In this document: positions 52,659 through 61,722 of the stretch, in pieces | Layout of the letters: the number at the start of each line of letters is the position of its first letter | Numbering within the stretch: the first letter of the stretch is position 1 | Source of the DNA: Streptomyces xinghaiensis S187 | Lineage (GTDB): Bacteria > Actinomycetota > Actinomycetes > Streptomycetales > Streptomycetaceae | Assembly (NCBI RefSeq): GCF_000220705.2 | Contig: NZ_CP023202.1 | Location: forward strand, 868,001 to 932,000 | Direction: 5' to 3' | Length of the DNA: 64,000 bases | Program-made: the position numbers and the translations under genes | Notes under the pieces: generated by a model | Told to the model about the DNA's origin: nothing | What the model saw: only the letters and a program-made list of their open reading frames with translations | Databases searched by the model: none

Positions 52659-53235
52659 CCGGGGCTACGGAACAACGGGCCCAGCAACAGCAGAGGCTAC
52701 GGAATATGGCCGCTGGCGTCGTCTGGAGAGACGTCATGCATGGGGAGGCTGTCATCATTTCTCATATCGTTCATCGCCCAACAGGCATCGCAAGGCAGCG
52801 GAGAATCGTTTCCTTCTCCGGCACGGATGTCCGCGCGGTTCCCCACACGGCTTCCCTCTCGGGTTTCCCCGCGAGTTCGGCCACAGGTTCCTTCACAGCG
52901 GAGTGGTAACCCACCACCGGCCACACAGCCGGTTCTGACCAGGGCCGCCGCCAACCGCCCGTCCGTACAGCCGCGACCACCACACGGGACCCGCTCCGCG
53001 CGCCCCGGCATGCCGACCCGCGCCGGAAGCACCCCGGCGCGCTCCCGTACGACCAGGTGGCCCCGGCCGGCCGTCATCCCGCTGACGCCCGAGTCGCGCT
53101 GCCGCAAAAGACGGCACCGTGCGGCCATGCCGCCGTGCCGCGATGGCGCCCTGCAGCGCGGGCGAACCCGGCGGACGGACCGTTCCCGCCACGCCCGTCA
53201 ACGCCGACCCAGGAAGGCCAAACGGTACACACCGC
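52659..53235. other. Intergenic stretch with no supported gene
   Basis: The frames that stay open here are arginine-, proline- and threonine-rich shadows without ribosome sites. No hairpin or repeat stands out. It may hold the promoter of the metallopeptidase gene and a long leader. Confidence 0.4.
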
Positions 53236-53754
53236 ATGCCGTACAGGATCGCCAGGCTGCGCCGACGCTGTCGACCGCTGCTGGACCAACTCGCCCTGCC
53301 CCGTCCGTTCTCCATCGAGCCGCTGTGCGCCCACCTCTCCGCACACCGCAGGCGCCCTCTCCACCTGCACCCGCTGCCTCCCCAGGCCGCCGCGGCAGGA
53401 GCGTGCGGACTGTGGGTGGCCACCGACACCGACGACCACATCTTCTACGAGCAGCGCACAGCCCGGTCCCACCAGGAACATATCGTGCTGCACGAGATCG
53501 GCCACATGCTCTTCAACCACCACGCCGTCACGGACACCGCCGGCTCACCCGTGGGCCTCCTCGGCGACCTCAGCCCTCGGCTCGTCCGCCGCATCCTCGC
53601 CCGTGCCAACTACTCAACCCGCCAGGAGCAGGAAGCCGAGATGCTGGCCACCCTGATCCGCACCGGCGAAACCGGGCCTGTCCGGTGCCCGCCGTCCGAC
53701 ACCTACGGCAAACTGCACGCGGCCCTCGGAGTGAGCACCGACCATGAGCTGTGA
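53236..53754 (+). CDS. ImmA/IrrE-type metallopeptidase of the regulatory triad
   Basis: A 172-residue zinc peptidase: IEPLCAHLSAHRRRPLHLHP in the N-terminal part and the zinc motif HIVLHEIGHMLFNHH (HEIGH), followed by a helix RQEQEAEMLATLIRTG, which carries the third-ligand Glu. In related systems such a peptidase cleaves or senses an XRE repressor. The ATG at 53236 (MPYRIARLRRR) is chosen because the frame upstream is compositionally poor; no strong ribosome site is visible. Its stop overlaps the start of the membrane gene by 11 bases. Confidence 0.78.
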   Translation: MPYRIARLRRRCRPLLDQLALPRPFSIEPLCAHLSAHRRRPLHLHPLPPQAAAAGACGLWVATDTDDHIFYEQRTARSHQEHIVLHEIGHMLFNHHAVTDTAGSPVGLLGDLSPRLVRRILARANYSTRQEQEAEMLATLIRTGETGPVRCPPSDTYGKLHAALGVSTDHEL

Positions 53755-55018
53755 CTTACCGGGGGCCTGGGGCACTCTGGAGACGTTCAGCGTCGGCTTC
53801 CTCTGGGCCGCTGTCCTGCTCCGGGCCCGCCCCGCCGTACGCAACCCGCACCAGCGGGGACTGTGGCTCGCCGTGGCCTCGGCCGCCGTCGCGATGACCC
53901 TGCACCTGGGGCCGGTGAGCGCGTACGCCGCCGAACTCACCGGCTCCCCGCGGGCTGTCGCTCTCGCCAAGAACCAGGTCGGCGTCATGTCCGCTGCGGC
54001 CGTCCTGCACTTCGCCGTGTACGCGACCCGCGGTCGCCGTCACACGGGCACTGTCCTGGTCGCCATGATCACCGTGATGGCCGCACTCCTGGCCCTCGCC
54101 GGCCTGGGAGCCGCCCCGGCGCCGGGCCACGGACCGCCCTTCACCCTCGCCCGGCCATCCTCTGCCGCGTACTGGCTTCTCCTCATCACCGCGCACGTGG
54201 TGGCCTGTGCCGCGTGCGTCCGGGTCTGCTGGACGTACGGCCGCCGCGGCCCCCATGCGTCCGTCAACCTCGGCCTGACCCTTTTCGGCTGGGGCACCGC
54301 CCTCGCCGGCCTCTTCTGGCTCACTCACTACTTCCTGCTGGCTGCCGGCTCCCGCCCGGGCGTTCCCCTCTGCCTCATCATCAGCCTGCACGCGGTGCTG
54401 CGCGCCGCCGCGCTTCTCGTACCCACCGTCATGCAGCTGCGCCATACCGCCGACCACGCCCGCACCATCTGGCGGATCTGGCCGCTGTGGCGGGACCTGG
54501 TCGACGCCGTGCCGCACGTCGCCCTCTCCCCCACCCGCTCCCGCCTGCTGGTCCTTCTCCAGCCGCAGCTCTCCTGGCGGCTCATCGCCTACCGGAAGGT
54601 CATCGAAGTACGCGACGTCATTCTCGTCCTCAGCCACTACACCGATCCGGGCGTTTCCCGCAGCGCCCGCGCCCACGTGGTCCGCTGCGGCATTCCCGCC
54701 GACCACGCCGACGCCTACGTGACCGCCTGCGTGCTGAGCAGGGCACGCGCCGCCAAACTCGCCGGCGCAGGGCCCGACCCCGCGGCCGACATGCCCACCA
54801 GCAGCCAGGAAGCCGGCGACCTCGCCGCCGAAACCGCCTTCCTGCTGCTCCTCACGGAGGCCTATCTCTCCCCCTGCGTAAAGGACTTCGGCCCGGGGGT
54901 GGCGGCCGCCGCGGGGTACCGCCGCAGGAGAAGACCGGTGACCCTTTCCCCGCCCTGTCCGAAACCGTCCGGGAAAATGACCCAGGAGAGGAAGGCAGTC
55001 TCTGCCATGATTCCGACC
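53744..55018 (+). CDS. MAB_1171c-like membrane protein, in frame with aph
   Basis: About 410 residues are homologous to the family: an extracellular N-terminus, then six or seven membrane segments (LETFSVGFLWAAVLL, GLWLAVASAAVAMTLHLGPV, HFAVYATRGRR onward, TVLVAMITVMAALLALAGLG, YWLLLITAHVVACAACVRVC) and a cytoplasmic helical domain with RTIWRIWPLWRDLVDAVPHV and RRLIAYRKVIEVRDVIL-type motifs. It completes the XRE/peptidase triad. No stop codon follows: the frame runs straight through PSGKMTQERKAVSAMIPTMD into aph. Codon 5 is TTA (53756-53758). Whether one long protein or two are made is open. Confidence 0.75.
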
Positions 55019-55813
55019 ATGGACAGCACATTACGCCGGACATATCCGCACTACGCATGGCGCCTCGTGAACGAAGGGGATTCAGGTGCCTTCGTCTACC
55101 ACCTCACCGGCCACCGGCCCGAGCTCTATGCGAAAATCGCGCCGCGTACCCCGGAGAACCCCGCCTTCGACCTCGTCGGCGAGGCAGACCGCCTCGAATG
55201 GCTCGCGCACCACGGCATCCCCGTTCCCCGTATCGTCGAGCGCGGCGCCGACGACACCACCGTCTGGCTCGTCACCGAAGCCGTGCCCGGCGCCGCGGCC
55301 TCTGAGGAGTGGCCCGAACACCAGCGGACCGCCGTCGTCGAGGCGATCGCCGAACTGGCCCGCACCCTCCACGAACTCCCCGTGGACGACTGCCCCTTCG
55401 ACCGCCGCCTCGACGTGGCGGTCGCCGAGGCCCGGCACAACGTCCGGGAGGGCCTGGTCGACCTCGACGACCTCCAGGACGAGCACGCCGGCTGGACCGG
55501 CGACCAGCTCCTCGCCGAACTCGACCGCGCCCGGCCCGAGAAGGAGGACCTGGTCGTCTGCCACGGCGACCTGTGCCCCAACAACGTGCTGCTCGACCCA
55601 GAGACGTGCCAGGTGACCGGAGTGATCGATGTGGGCCGCCTCGGCGTCGCCGACCGCCACGCCGACCTCGCCCTCGCCGCCCGCGAGCTGGAGATCGACG
55701 AGGACCCCTGGTTCGGCCCCGCATACGCCGAGCGGTTCCTCGAGCAGTACGGCGCCCACCGCGTCGACAAGGACAAGATGGCCTTCTACCAGCTACTCGA
55801 TGAGTTCTTCTGA
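55019..55813 (+). CDS. aph(3'): Aminoglycoside 3'-phosphotransferase, APH(3')-V type
   Basis: A 264-residue kinase that phosphorylates the 3'-hydroxyl of neomycin-type drugs. N-terminus MDSTLRRTYPHYAWRLVNEG; LYAKIAPRTPENPAFDL holds the ATP-anchoring Lys; the catalytic HGD loop is VVCHGDLCPNNVLLD; the metal motif IDVGRLGVADRHADLALAA follows; it ends FYQLLDEFF. This closely recalls the S. fradiae enzyme. ATG 55019 gives the family start; a GGAGAGGAAGG site lies further upstream, nearer the in-frame ATG 55007. Codon 5 is the rare TTA (55031-55033). It forms the right border of the cluster, and the upstream gene is fused in frame. Confidence 0.96.
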   Translation: MDSTLRRTYPHYAWRLVNEGDSGAFVYHLTGHRPELYAKIAPRTPENPAFDLVGEADRLEWLAHHGIPVPRIVERGADDTTVWLVTEAVPGAAASEEWPEHQRTAVVEAIAELARTLHELPVDDCPFDRRLDVAVAEARHNVREGLVDLDDLQDEHAGWTGDQLLAELDRARPEKEDLVVCHGDLCPNNVLLDPETCQVTGVIDVGRLGVADRHADLALAARELEIDEDPWFGPAYAERFLEQYGAHRVDKDKMAFYQLLDEFF

Positions 55814-55823
55814 CCTGCTTCTC

Positions 55824-55854
55824 ACCTCGGTCCTTCGCTCGCGGGGACCGAGGT
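55824..55854 (+). terminator. aph terminator hairpin
   Basis: ACCTCGGTCC and GGACCGAGGT form a perfect 10-bp stem around an 11-base loop, beginning 10 bases after the aph stop. It should end the regulatory/resistance transcript and insulate the IS relic beyond. Confidence 0.85.
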
Positions 55855-55971
55855 CTTGATGATGTGGTTGATCTCCGCTCGTGATCTTGCTGTCGTTTGC
55901 CGGAGGGAGTCCGAAGATCCTGGAGGTACGGCCGTGCTGGGCTCTCCGGGGTCCGGAACGGGAAGGAACGT

Positions 55972-56286
55972 TCAGTGGGCACCCTGGCTGGCCAGTGATT
56001 CGCCCGCCTCTACGAGAACAGAGCCCAGCGCAGCCCGGCGCAGGACCTCGTTCTCCTGCTCCAGCAGCCGCACCCGCTTCTTCAGTTCACGGTTCTCCGC
56101 CGACTCCGACCTGGTGACACCGGGCTTCTCGCCGTCTTCCACGGCGGCCCGGCGCAGCCACTTCGACAGCGTCATCTCACGAACACCGAAGTCCCTCGCG
56201 GTCTGGGCGAGGGTCGCACCCTTCTCATGGTTCCGGGCCACCCGCACGACGTCATCACGGAACTCTTCGGGATGGGGAGCAGGCAC
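55972..56286 (-). pseudogene. IS3-family OrfA remnant
   Basis: From GTG 56286 the minus strand encodes PAPHPEEFRDDVVRVARNHE and GATLAQTARDFGVREMTLSK, then a leucine zipper RELKKRVRLLEQENEVLRRA, the typical OrfA of IS3 elements. The frame then ends in unrelated sequence (ALGSVLVEAGESLASQGAH) before the -1 frameshift signal, and no OrfB follows. It is a truncated element at the right edge of the cluster. Confidence 0.75.
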
Positions 56287-56442
56287 AGCAACACCCTTCC
56301 AGGCCGCCCACAGGCAAGCCGGATCAGATGTCACCTATCCGTGCAGCAGACCCGAACAGGGACCAGGCGGGGTGCACTGCATCACCGACTACCCATTGTA
56401 CAATGTCACACCTCATGCGTCGTGTGGCTACGAAAGGGACCC

Positions 56443-57707
56443 ATGAACTCTGCGTACGCGACCGTCGACCACGTCTTCACCGTCCCCCTCGACCACGCGG
56501 CCCCGCACGGCCCGACCATCCAGATCTTCGCCCGAGAAGTCACCGAAGTAGGCAAAGTCGGTGACCAGCTACCCTGGCTTCTCTATCTACAGGGCGGCCC
56601 CGGCGGCAAGTCACCCAGGCCCTCAGCCGGTTCACCCGGCTGGCTGCCCAGGCTCTCAAAACCCACCGGGTCCTCCTCCTCGACCAGCGCGGCACTGGGC
56701 GTTCCACCCCCGTTACCGCCCGGGCTGCCTCTCGCTTCGCCTCACCAGCCCGGCTGGCCGAGCATCTGGGCCACTTCCGCGCCGACTCGATCGTCGCGGA
56801 CGCCGAGCTGATCCGCCGGCAACTGTGCGGCGACGAGCCCTGGGAGACTCTCGGCCAGAGCTACGGCGGCTTCATCACCCTCACTTATCTGTCTCAAGCC
56901 CCCGAAGGTCTGCGTGCCTGCTACGTGACCGGCGGCCTGCCCGGCCTCTCGGCGACCGCCGACGACGTTTACGCCCGCACCTATCCCCGGGTACGGGACC
57001 GGGTCCGCGACTTCTACACTCGCTATCCCCACGATGCCGCCCGGCTGCGCGGGATAGCCCGTCTCCTGGCCACCACCGATGTACGCCTGCCCGACGGAGA
57101 CCGGCTCACCTCCCACCGCCTGCGTACGCTCGGCCTCGTCCTCGGTATGGGCGACGGCTTCGAGCGGATCCACTGGCTTCTCGATGAAGCTCTCGACGAG
57201 GACGGGAAGCCAACCGACACCTTCCTGCACCAAGTGCTGACACTGACCGGCTTCATCGACAATCCGCTCTTTGCCGTCATGCAGGAGACCCTGTACGGCC
57301 AGGGCGCAGGTCCGACCAACTGGGCGGCGTCCAGGGCCATGGCCGCGTTTCCGGAGTTCGCCGAAGACGCCGATCCTCTTCTGCTCACCGGAGAGATGAT
57401 CTACCCCTGGATGTTTCGCGAGATCAGTGGCCTGCGTCCGTTCGCCGACGCCGCCGATCTGCTGGCCGAACGCTCCGACTGGCCACCGCTGTACGACCGT
57501 CGCCGCCTCGCCGCCAACCGGGTCCCGCTCGCCGCACTCGTCTACCACGACGACATGTACGTGGATGCCGGGCTCTCCCTGTGCACCGCACGCGAGGTCG
57601 GCGCCACCCGGGTATGGGTCACCAACGAATGGGAGCACGACGGCGTCACCGTTGCCGGTGACCGCGTACTGTCCCGCTTGATGGACCTGGCCGCGGGACG
57701 CGCGTAG
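56443..57707 (+). pseudogene. S33 proline-iminopeptidase-like hydrolase, frameshifted
   Basis: ATG 56443 (GAAAGGG site) starts a frame with VDHVFTVPLDHAAPHGPTIQ and LLYLQGGPGGKSPRPSAGSP, the HGGPG-type oxyanion motif. Around 56650 homology moves to another frame: ALKTHRVLLLDQRGTGRSTP, the nucleophile elbow WETLGQSYGGFITLTYLSQA and, near the end, VPLAALVYHDDMYVDAGLSL with a catalytic Asp. The total length (1265 bases) is not a multiple of three. One base seems to be missing, so the gene is either broken or misread. The family releases N-terminal proline or hydrolyses related amides. Confidence 0.75.
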
Positions 57708-57772
57708 GGCCTTGTGCCGCCAACCCGGTGCCGCGGGAAAGCACGGCTCTCCGCCCTACCACCTGCGACTGT

Positions 57773-57823
57773 CCGGCTCGGGACCGCGGCTCGCGACTGC
57801 TGCGAGCCGCGGTCCCGAGCCGG
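57773..57823. terminator. Bidirectional terminator, perfect 22-bp stem
   Basis: CCGGCTCGGGACCGCGGCTC plus two further bases (57773-57794) is matched exactly in inverse at 57802-57823 around a 7-base loop. It lies between the convergent S33 gene and bioY and should terminate both. Confidence 0.9.
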
Positions 57824-57837
57824 GCAGACCCGTTCCG

Positions 57838-58434
57838 TCAGCGCCTGCGGCCCATCACACGCCAGGCCGCGGGCAGAGCCGCGCTCGCGGCGACTGCCTT
57901 GAGCACGTCGCCGACGAGGAACGGCACCAGTCCGTGGAGCACCGCCCACCCGAGCGACTGGTGCGTGACGGCGGCGAGCACGGGAACACCCACCGCGTAG
58001 ATGGCTGCCGAGCCCGCGAGGTAGGCCAGCAGCGTGCCGGCGACGCGCCGGTCGGCGCCCCGCTGGGCGAGTGCTCCGACGAGGTAGCCGGCGACGACGA
58101 ACCCGAGCAGGTAGCCGCCGGTCGCGCCGAGGACGGTGGACAGGCCGCCCGTCGCCCCGGAGAAGACCGGCAAGCCCGCGGCACCGATGGCGAGGTAGAG
58201 GAGTTGGCCCAGCGCGCCGCGTGTGGCACCCAGTGCGGCAGCGGTGACCAGGACGGCGAACGTCTGCAGTGTGACGGGGACCGGCGATCCCGGTACGGGC
58301 ACCGATATCTGGGCGGCCAGCGCGGTGAGCCCGGCGGCCCCGAGGACGAGCACGGCGTCACGGACGCGGCTGCGCGCCCAGACGGAGTCGGCGAGTGCGC
58401 CCCGCCGGGGGATGGCGTATGCGACGGAACTCAT
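57838..58434 (-). CDS. bioY: Biotin transporter substrate-binding subunit BioY
   Basis: A 198-residue membrane protein with about six helices. It contains the family phrases ALAAQISVPVPGSPVPVTLQ, FAVLVTAAALGATRGALGQL and LYLAIGAAGLPVFSGATGG, then YLLGFVVAGYLVG. BioY is the S-component of ECF-type biotin uptake and can work with or without the ATPase/T units; none is adjacent. The next genes encode a biotin-dependent enzyme set, so local biotin supply is the evident purpose. Gene ends 15 bases from the strong terminator. Confidence 0.93.
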   Translation of the reverse strand: MSSVAYAIPRRGALADSVWARSRVRDAVLVLGAAGLTALAAQISVPVPGSPVPVTLQTFAVLVTAAALGATRGALGQLLYLAIGAAGLPVFSGATGGLSTVLGATGGYLLGFVVAGYLVGALAQRGADRRVAGTLLAYLAGSAAIYAVGVPVLAAVTHQSLGWAVLHGLVPFLVGDVLKAVAASAALPAAWRVMGRRR

Positions 58435-58494
58435 GGTTGAGGTGGATCCCTTCGAACGGTGGTGGCGGCGGCAAAGGCTGCGTGTCGCAGGCGG

Positions 58495-59466
58495 TTAGGA
58501 CAGCGCCGTGCGCAGTTGCCGGACACGCGCTGCGGTTTCCGCCCGGGCCTGGAGCGCTTGCTCCATGGACACCGGGCAGAAGCGGGTCCGGGACCCGGGC
58601 GCGGACTGGCCGACGGCGTCGAGGTCGGCACTGATCACCGTTGCGACCATGGCGTAGCCGCCGCCGGAGACGGCATCGCGGTGCAGGATGATGGGCTCCA
58701 CCCCGCCGGGGACCTGGATGGATCCGAGGGGGTATCCGGCGTCCACGATGTTCGACGGGTCTGACCCGGCGCCGAACGGCTGCACTCGTTCCTTCCACTC
58801 CAGTGTTCCGCCGCTGTACCGGAAGCCGACCCGGTCCGCGACGGGCGTCAGCGTCCATGTGGTGTCCAGCAGCGCCGTGAGGCCGGCCGGGGTGAGCCGG
58901 TAGTCGTACAGGCCGAGCATGACGCGCAGTTCGAGCTCGCGGGACAGCTCGGGGCGGAGGTGCTCCGGAACAGCTCGCCCCGGCCGCCCGGATCCGGTAT
59001 CAGTGCCGGTGGCCAGTACGTCCCCGGCCTTGAGCGTGCGGCCGTCGAACCCGCCGAACGCGCCGAGGGCGTATGTCGACCGGCTGCCCAGCACGAGCGG
59101 TACGTCGATGCCCCCGGACACCGCGATGTAGATCCGGGCGCCGTGTTCCAGGAAGCCGAAGGAGAGAACGTCCCCGGCGCCGATATCGAAGGACTCCCAC
59201 TGTGGCGCGGACCGGCCGTTGACCTTCACTGGCATCCCGGCGCCCGTGACGGCCACTACTGCGGGCGCGGTGAACCGCAGTTCGGGCCCCATGTACGCGG
59301 CTTCGATCAGTGCGGCCCCGTCGTCGTTGCCGACCAGCAGGTTCGCGGCCAGGGCCGAGTACAGGTCGACCGCGCCCGATGGCGGGATGCCGACCTCGTA
59401 GTAGCCGGGGCGGCCCCTGTCCTGGATGCTCGAGGCAAGGCCGGGGTTGAGGATCTCAATGGCCAT
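58495..59466 (-). CDS. pxpC: 5-oxoprolinase subunit C (PxpC/KipA, carboxyltransferase-like)
   Basis: A 323-residue protein of the biotin-dependent carboxyltransferase/KipA family: LNPGLASSIQDRGRPGYYEV, GIPPSGAVDLYSALAANLLV, ALIEAAYMGPELRF and later DAGYPLGSIQVPGGVEPIIL. With PxpB and PxpA it hydrolyses 5-oxoproline at the cost of ATP; relatives form the second half of allophanate hydrolase. It overlaps pxpB by 11 bases and lies next to biotin genes, so a carboxylation step may be coupled. Confidence 0.9.
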   Translation of the reverse strand: MAIEILNPGLASSIQDRGRPGYYEVGIPPSGAVDLYSALAANLLVGNDDGAALIEAAYMGPELRFTAPAVVAVTGAGMPVKVNGRSAPQWESFDIGAGDVLSFGFLEHGARIYIAVSGGIDVPLVLGSRSTYALGAFGGFDGRTLKAGDVLATGTDTGSGRPGRAVPEHLRPELSRELELRVMLGLYDYRLTPAGLTALLDTTWTLTPVADRVGFRYSGGTLEWKERVQPFGAGSDPSNIVDAGYPLGSIQVPGGVEPIILHRDAVSGGGYAMVATVISADLDAVGQSAPGSRTRFCPVSMEQALQARAETAARVRQLRTALS

Positions 59467-60343
59467 GCAGGGCCTCCAGCAGTGTGGCGTTGTAGGCGTC
59501 GGGGCCTGCCAGGAAGTCGTGCAGGCTGAAGCTGACCGGGCTCTGGCGGTAGCGGAATGCCCCTGCTTCCACGTCCTGTCTGACGCGCTCGTACTCGTCC
59601 CCGTCGATCGCGCGGAACTTGACGATGTCGCCGGGCCGGAAGAAGACCATGAAGTCCGCGAAGTCGGGGAGCTTGCGGGCCGGGTCGAAGATGGGTACGG
59701 GGGTGACGCCGAACATCTGGTAGCCGCCGGCGCCGCGCACCGAGTAGATGCAGGAGAAGCAACCGCCGTACCCGACGGTCAGCGCCGGCGTGTCGGTGCG
59801 GGGACGCAGGTACTTGGGGACTTCGAGCTGTCGCTCCTGCGGAACCATCTGGAAGAGGAAGGGAAGGCCGGCGACGAAGCCGACCATCGAGGTGATCCAC
59901 GGCGAACCGGAGTGGCGGTCGATGAACGCCTGCACCGAAGGCAGGCCGTTCTCGATCGCGGCGAACTCCAGGTCGTTTCCCTCCGGCCGCTGGTGCCGGT
60001 CGCGGAACCGGGCACCGGTCTCGTTGGTGAACGGGTCGTCATACCAGACGGGTACTTCGACGATGCGGGTCTGGAGCGTCAGGGACGGCGCGTCGCCGAC
60101 CTCCCGCTCGACTTGGCGCACCGCGCCCTCCAGTGCCGCCGGGGCAATGACATCCGGGTCGAAGCGCACCATGAGGGAGGCGTTCGCGGGACAGACGTCG
60201 ATCACGCCTGGCAGCTTCTGGCTTTGCAGAAGCCTGGCCATGGCCATCGCCTCGAAGTTGACTTCCAGGCTCATTGCCTCGTCGAGCTGGACGACCAGGT
60301 GTTCGTCTCCGCCCCACGAGTAACGGCTGTTGAGCGGACTCAT
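59456..60343 (-). CDS. pxpB: 5-oxoprolinase subunit B (PxpB/KipI)
   Basis: A 295-residue KipI/allophanate-hydrolase-subunit-1 protein: RYSWGGDEHLVVQLDEAMSL at the start, PVWYDDPFTNETGARFRDRH, FLFQMVPQERQLEVPKYLRP and AGGYQMFGVTPVPIFDPARK. It is somewhat longer than the usual 220-240 residues, with an inserted DRHQRPEGNDLEF segment. It partners subunits A and C. ATG 60343 has GGGAGGG upstream and overlaps the biotin carboxylase stop (ATGA). Confidence 0.88.
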   Translation of the reverse strand: MSPLNSRYSWGGDEHLVVQLDEAMSLEVNFEAMAMARLLQSQKLPGVIDVCPANASLMVRFDPDVIAPAALEGAVRQVEREVGDAPSLTLQTRIVEVPVWYDDPFTNETGARFRDRHQRPEGNDLEFAAIENGLPSVQAFIDRHSGSPWITSMVGFVAGLPFLFQMVPQERQLEVPKYLRPRTDTPALTVGYGGCFSCIYSVRGAGGYQMFGVTPVPIFDPARKLPDFADFMVFFRPGDIVKFRAIDGDEYERVRQDVEAGAFRYRQSPVSFSLHDFLAGPDAYNATLLEALHGH

Positions 60344-61716
60344 GCGGCCCTCCCTGCGGCGTCGCGGTCGGAGGCATGGCCTGCCATCCAACTCTCCAGG
60401 AACGTGGTGTGGTAGTTCGCCTCGGCGAACTCCGGTAGATCGACCAGGGAGCGCAGGAACGGGGCCGTGGTGGCCACTCCCCGCACCTCGATCTCGTCCA
60501 GCGCCCGGCGGGCGCGCGCCAGAGCGGCCTCACGGGTGTCACCCCAGACGATGAGTTTGGCGATGAGCGAGTCGTAGAACGGGCTGACCTGGCTGCCCTG
60601 TTCGCAGCCCGAGTCGATGCGTACGAATGGCCCTCCGGGCATCCGCATCACGGTGATCGTGCCGGGGCTGGGCATGAATCCCGCGCCGGGGTCCTCTGCG
60701 TTGAGCCTGAACTCCAGTGCATGGCCGCGTGGTTCGACTTGTTGCTGGGTGAATGACAGGGGGGCGCCCGCGGCGACCGTGAGCTGCTCGCGCACCAGGT
60801 CCCTGCCGGTGACCATCTCGGTGACGGGGTGCTCGACCTGGATGCGGGTGTTCATCTCGATGAAGAAGAACTCCTGCCGCGCGGAGTCGTAGAGGAACTC
60901 CACCGTCCCGGCGCCGGAGTAGGACACTGCGGCGGCCAGGCTCACCGCCGCGTTGGTCATGTCCTGGCGCACCTGTGCGGGGAGGTTGGGCGCGCAGGCC
61001 TCCTCGACCACCTTCTGCCGGCGCCGTTGCAGAGAGCAGTCGCGCTCTCCCAGGTGTACGAAGCGCTCGCCGTCGCCGAAGACCTGCACTTCGATGTGGC
61101 GGGCGTTGTGCACGAACCGTTCGAGGTAGACCTCGCCGTTGCCGAACGCCGCCTTGGCCTCGGCCTGGGCGAGGGGGAGCGCCTCACGCAGTTCGGCCGG
61201 TGATCGCACGACGCGTATACCGCGGCCTCCGCCGCCGGCCGCCGCCTTCACCGCGATCGGGTAGCCGACGTGTCCGGCGGTTTCCAGGGCGCTGTCCACG
61301 TCGGTCAGCGGTCCGTCGGAGCCGGGCACGGTGGGTACTCCCGCGCGGGCGGCGGTGGAGCGGGCCAGCGCCTTGTCGCCCATCAGGTGGATGGCCTCGG
61401 GGGACGGCCCGACGAACGTCATTCCCGCGTCGATGACCTGCTGGGCGAACGCGGCGCGCTCGGAGAGGAACCCGTAGCCGGGATGCACCGCGTCGGCCCG
61501 CAGGCGGACGGCGGCGGCCACCACGGCGTCGGCGTCCAGGTAGCTGCGGGCCGCGGGTGCGGGGCCGATCACGACGTGCTCGTCGGCCATGCGCACGTGC
61601 AGGGCCTCGGTGTCGGTCTCGCTGCAGACCGCGACGGTCCGAACATCGAGTTCGCGGGCCGCGCGTATGACCCGTACGGCGATCTCGCCGCGGTTGGCAA
61701 CCAGAAGCTTGCGCAT
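60340..61716 (-). CDS. accC: Biotin carboxylase
   Basis: A 458-residue ATP-grasp biotin carboxylase: KLLVANRGEIAVRVIRAARE, YGFLSERAAFAQQVIDAGM, AVKAAAGGGGRGIRVVRSPA (glycine-rich ATP loop), ERDCSLQRRRQKVVEEACAP, FFIEMNTRIQVEHPVTEMVT with metal-binding Glu residues and RIDSGCEQGSQVSPFYDSLI. It should carboxylate the biotin on the small carrier encoded 6 bases upstream. As no acyl-CoA carboxyltransferase gene is present, its acceptor is probably linked to the PxpB/PxpC pair. Confidence 0.93.
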   Translation of the reverse strand: MRKLLVANRGEIAVRVIRAARELDVRTVAVCSETDTEALHVRMADEHVVIGPAPAARSYLDADAVVAAAVRLRADAVHPGYGFLSERAAFAQQVIDAGMTFVGPSPEAIHLMGDKALARSTAARAGVPTVPGSDGPLTDVDSALETAGHVGYPIAVKAAAGGGGRGIRVVRSPAELREALPLAQAEAKAAFGNGEVYLERFVHNARHIEVQVFGDGERFVHLGERDCSLQRRRQKVVEEACAPNLPAQVRQDMTNAAVSLAAAVSYSGAGTVEFLYDSARQEFFFIEMNTRIQVEHPVTEMVTGRDLVREQLTVAAGAPLSFTQQQVEPRGHALEFRLNAEDPGAGFMPSPGTITVMRMPGGPFVRIDSGCEQGSQVSPFYDSLIAKLIVWGDTREAALARARRALDEIEVRGVATTAPFLRSLVDLPEFAEANYHTTFLESWMAGHASDRDAAGRAA

Positions 61717-61722
61717 GTTCGG

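Noticed and set aside
52740..53747. A 335-codon plus frame across the gap before the metallopeptidase
   Set aside because: Arg/Pro/Thr-rich throughout and overlaps the HEIGH-containing frame, which is the real gene.
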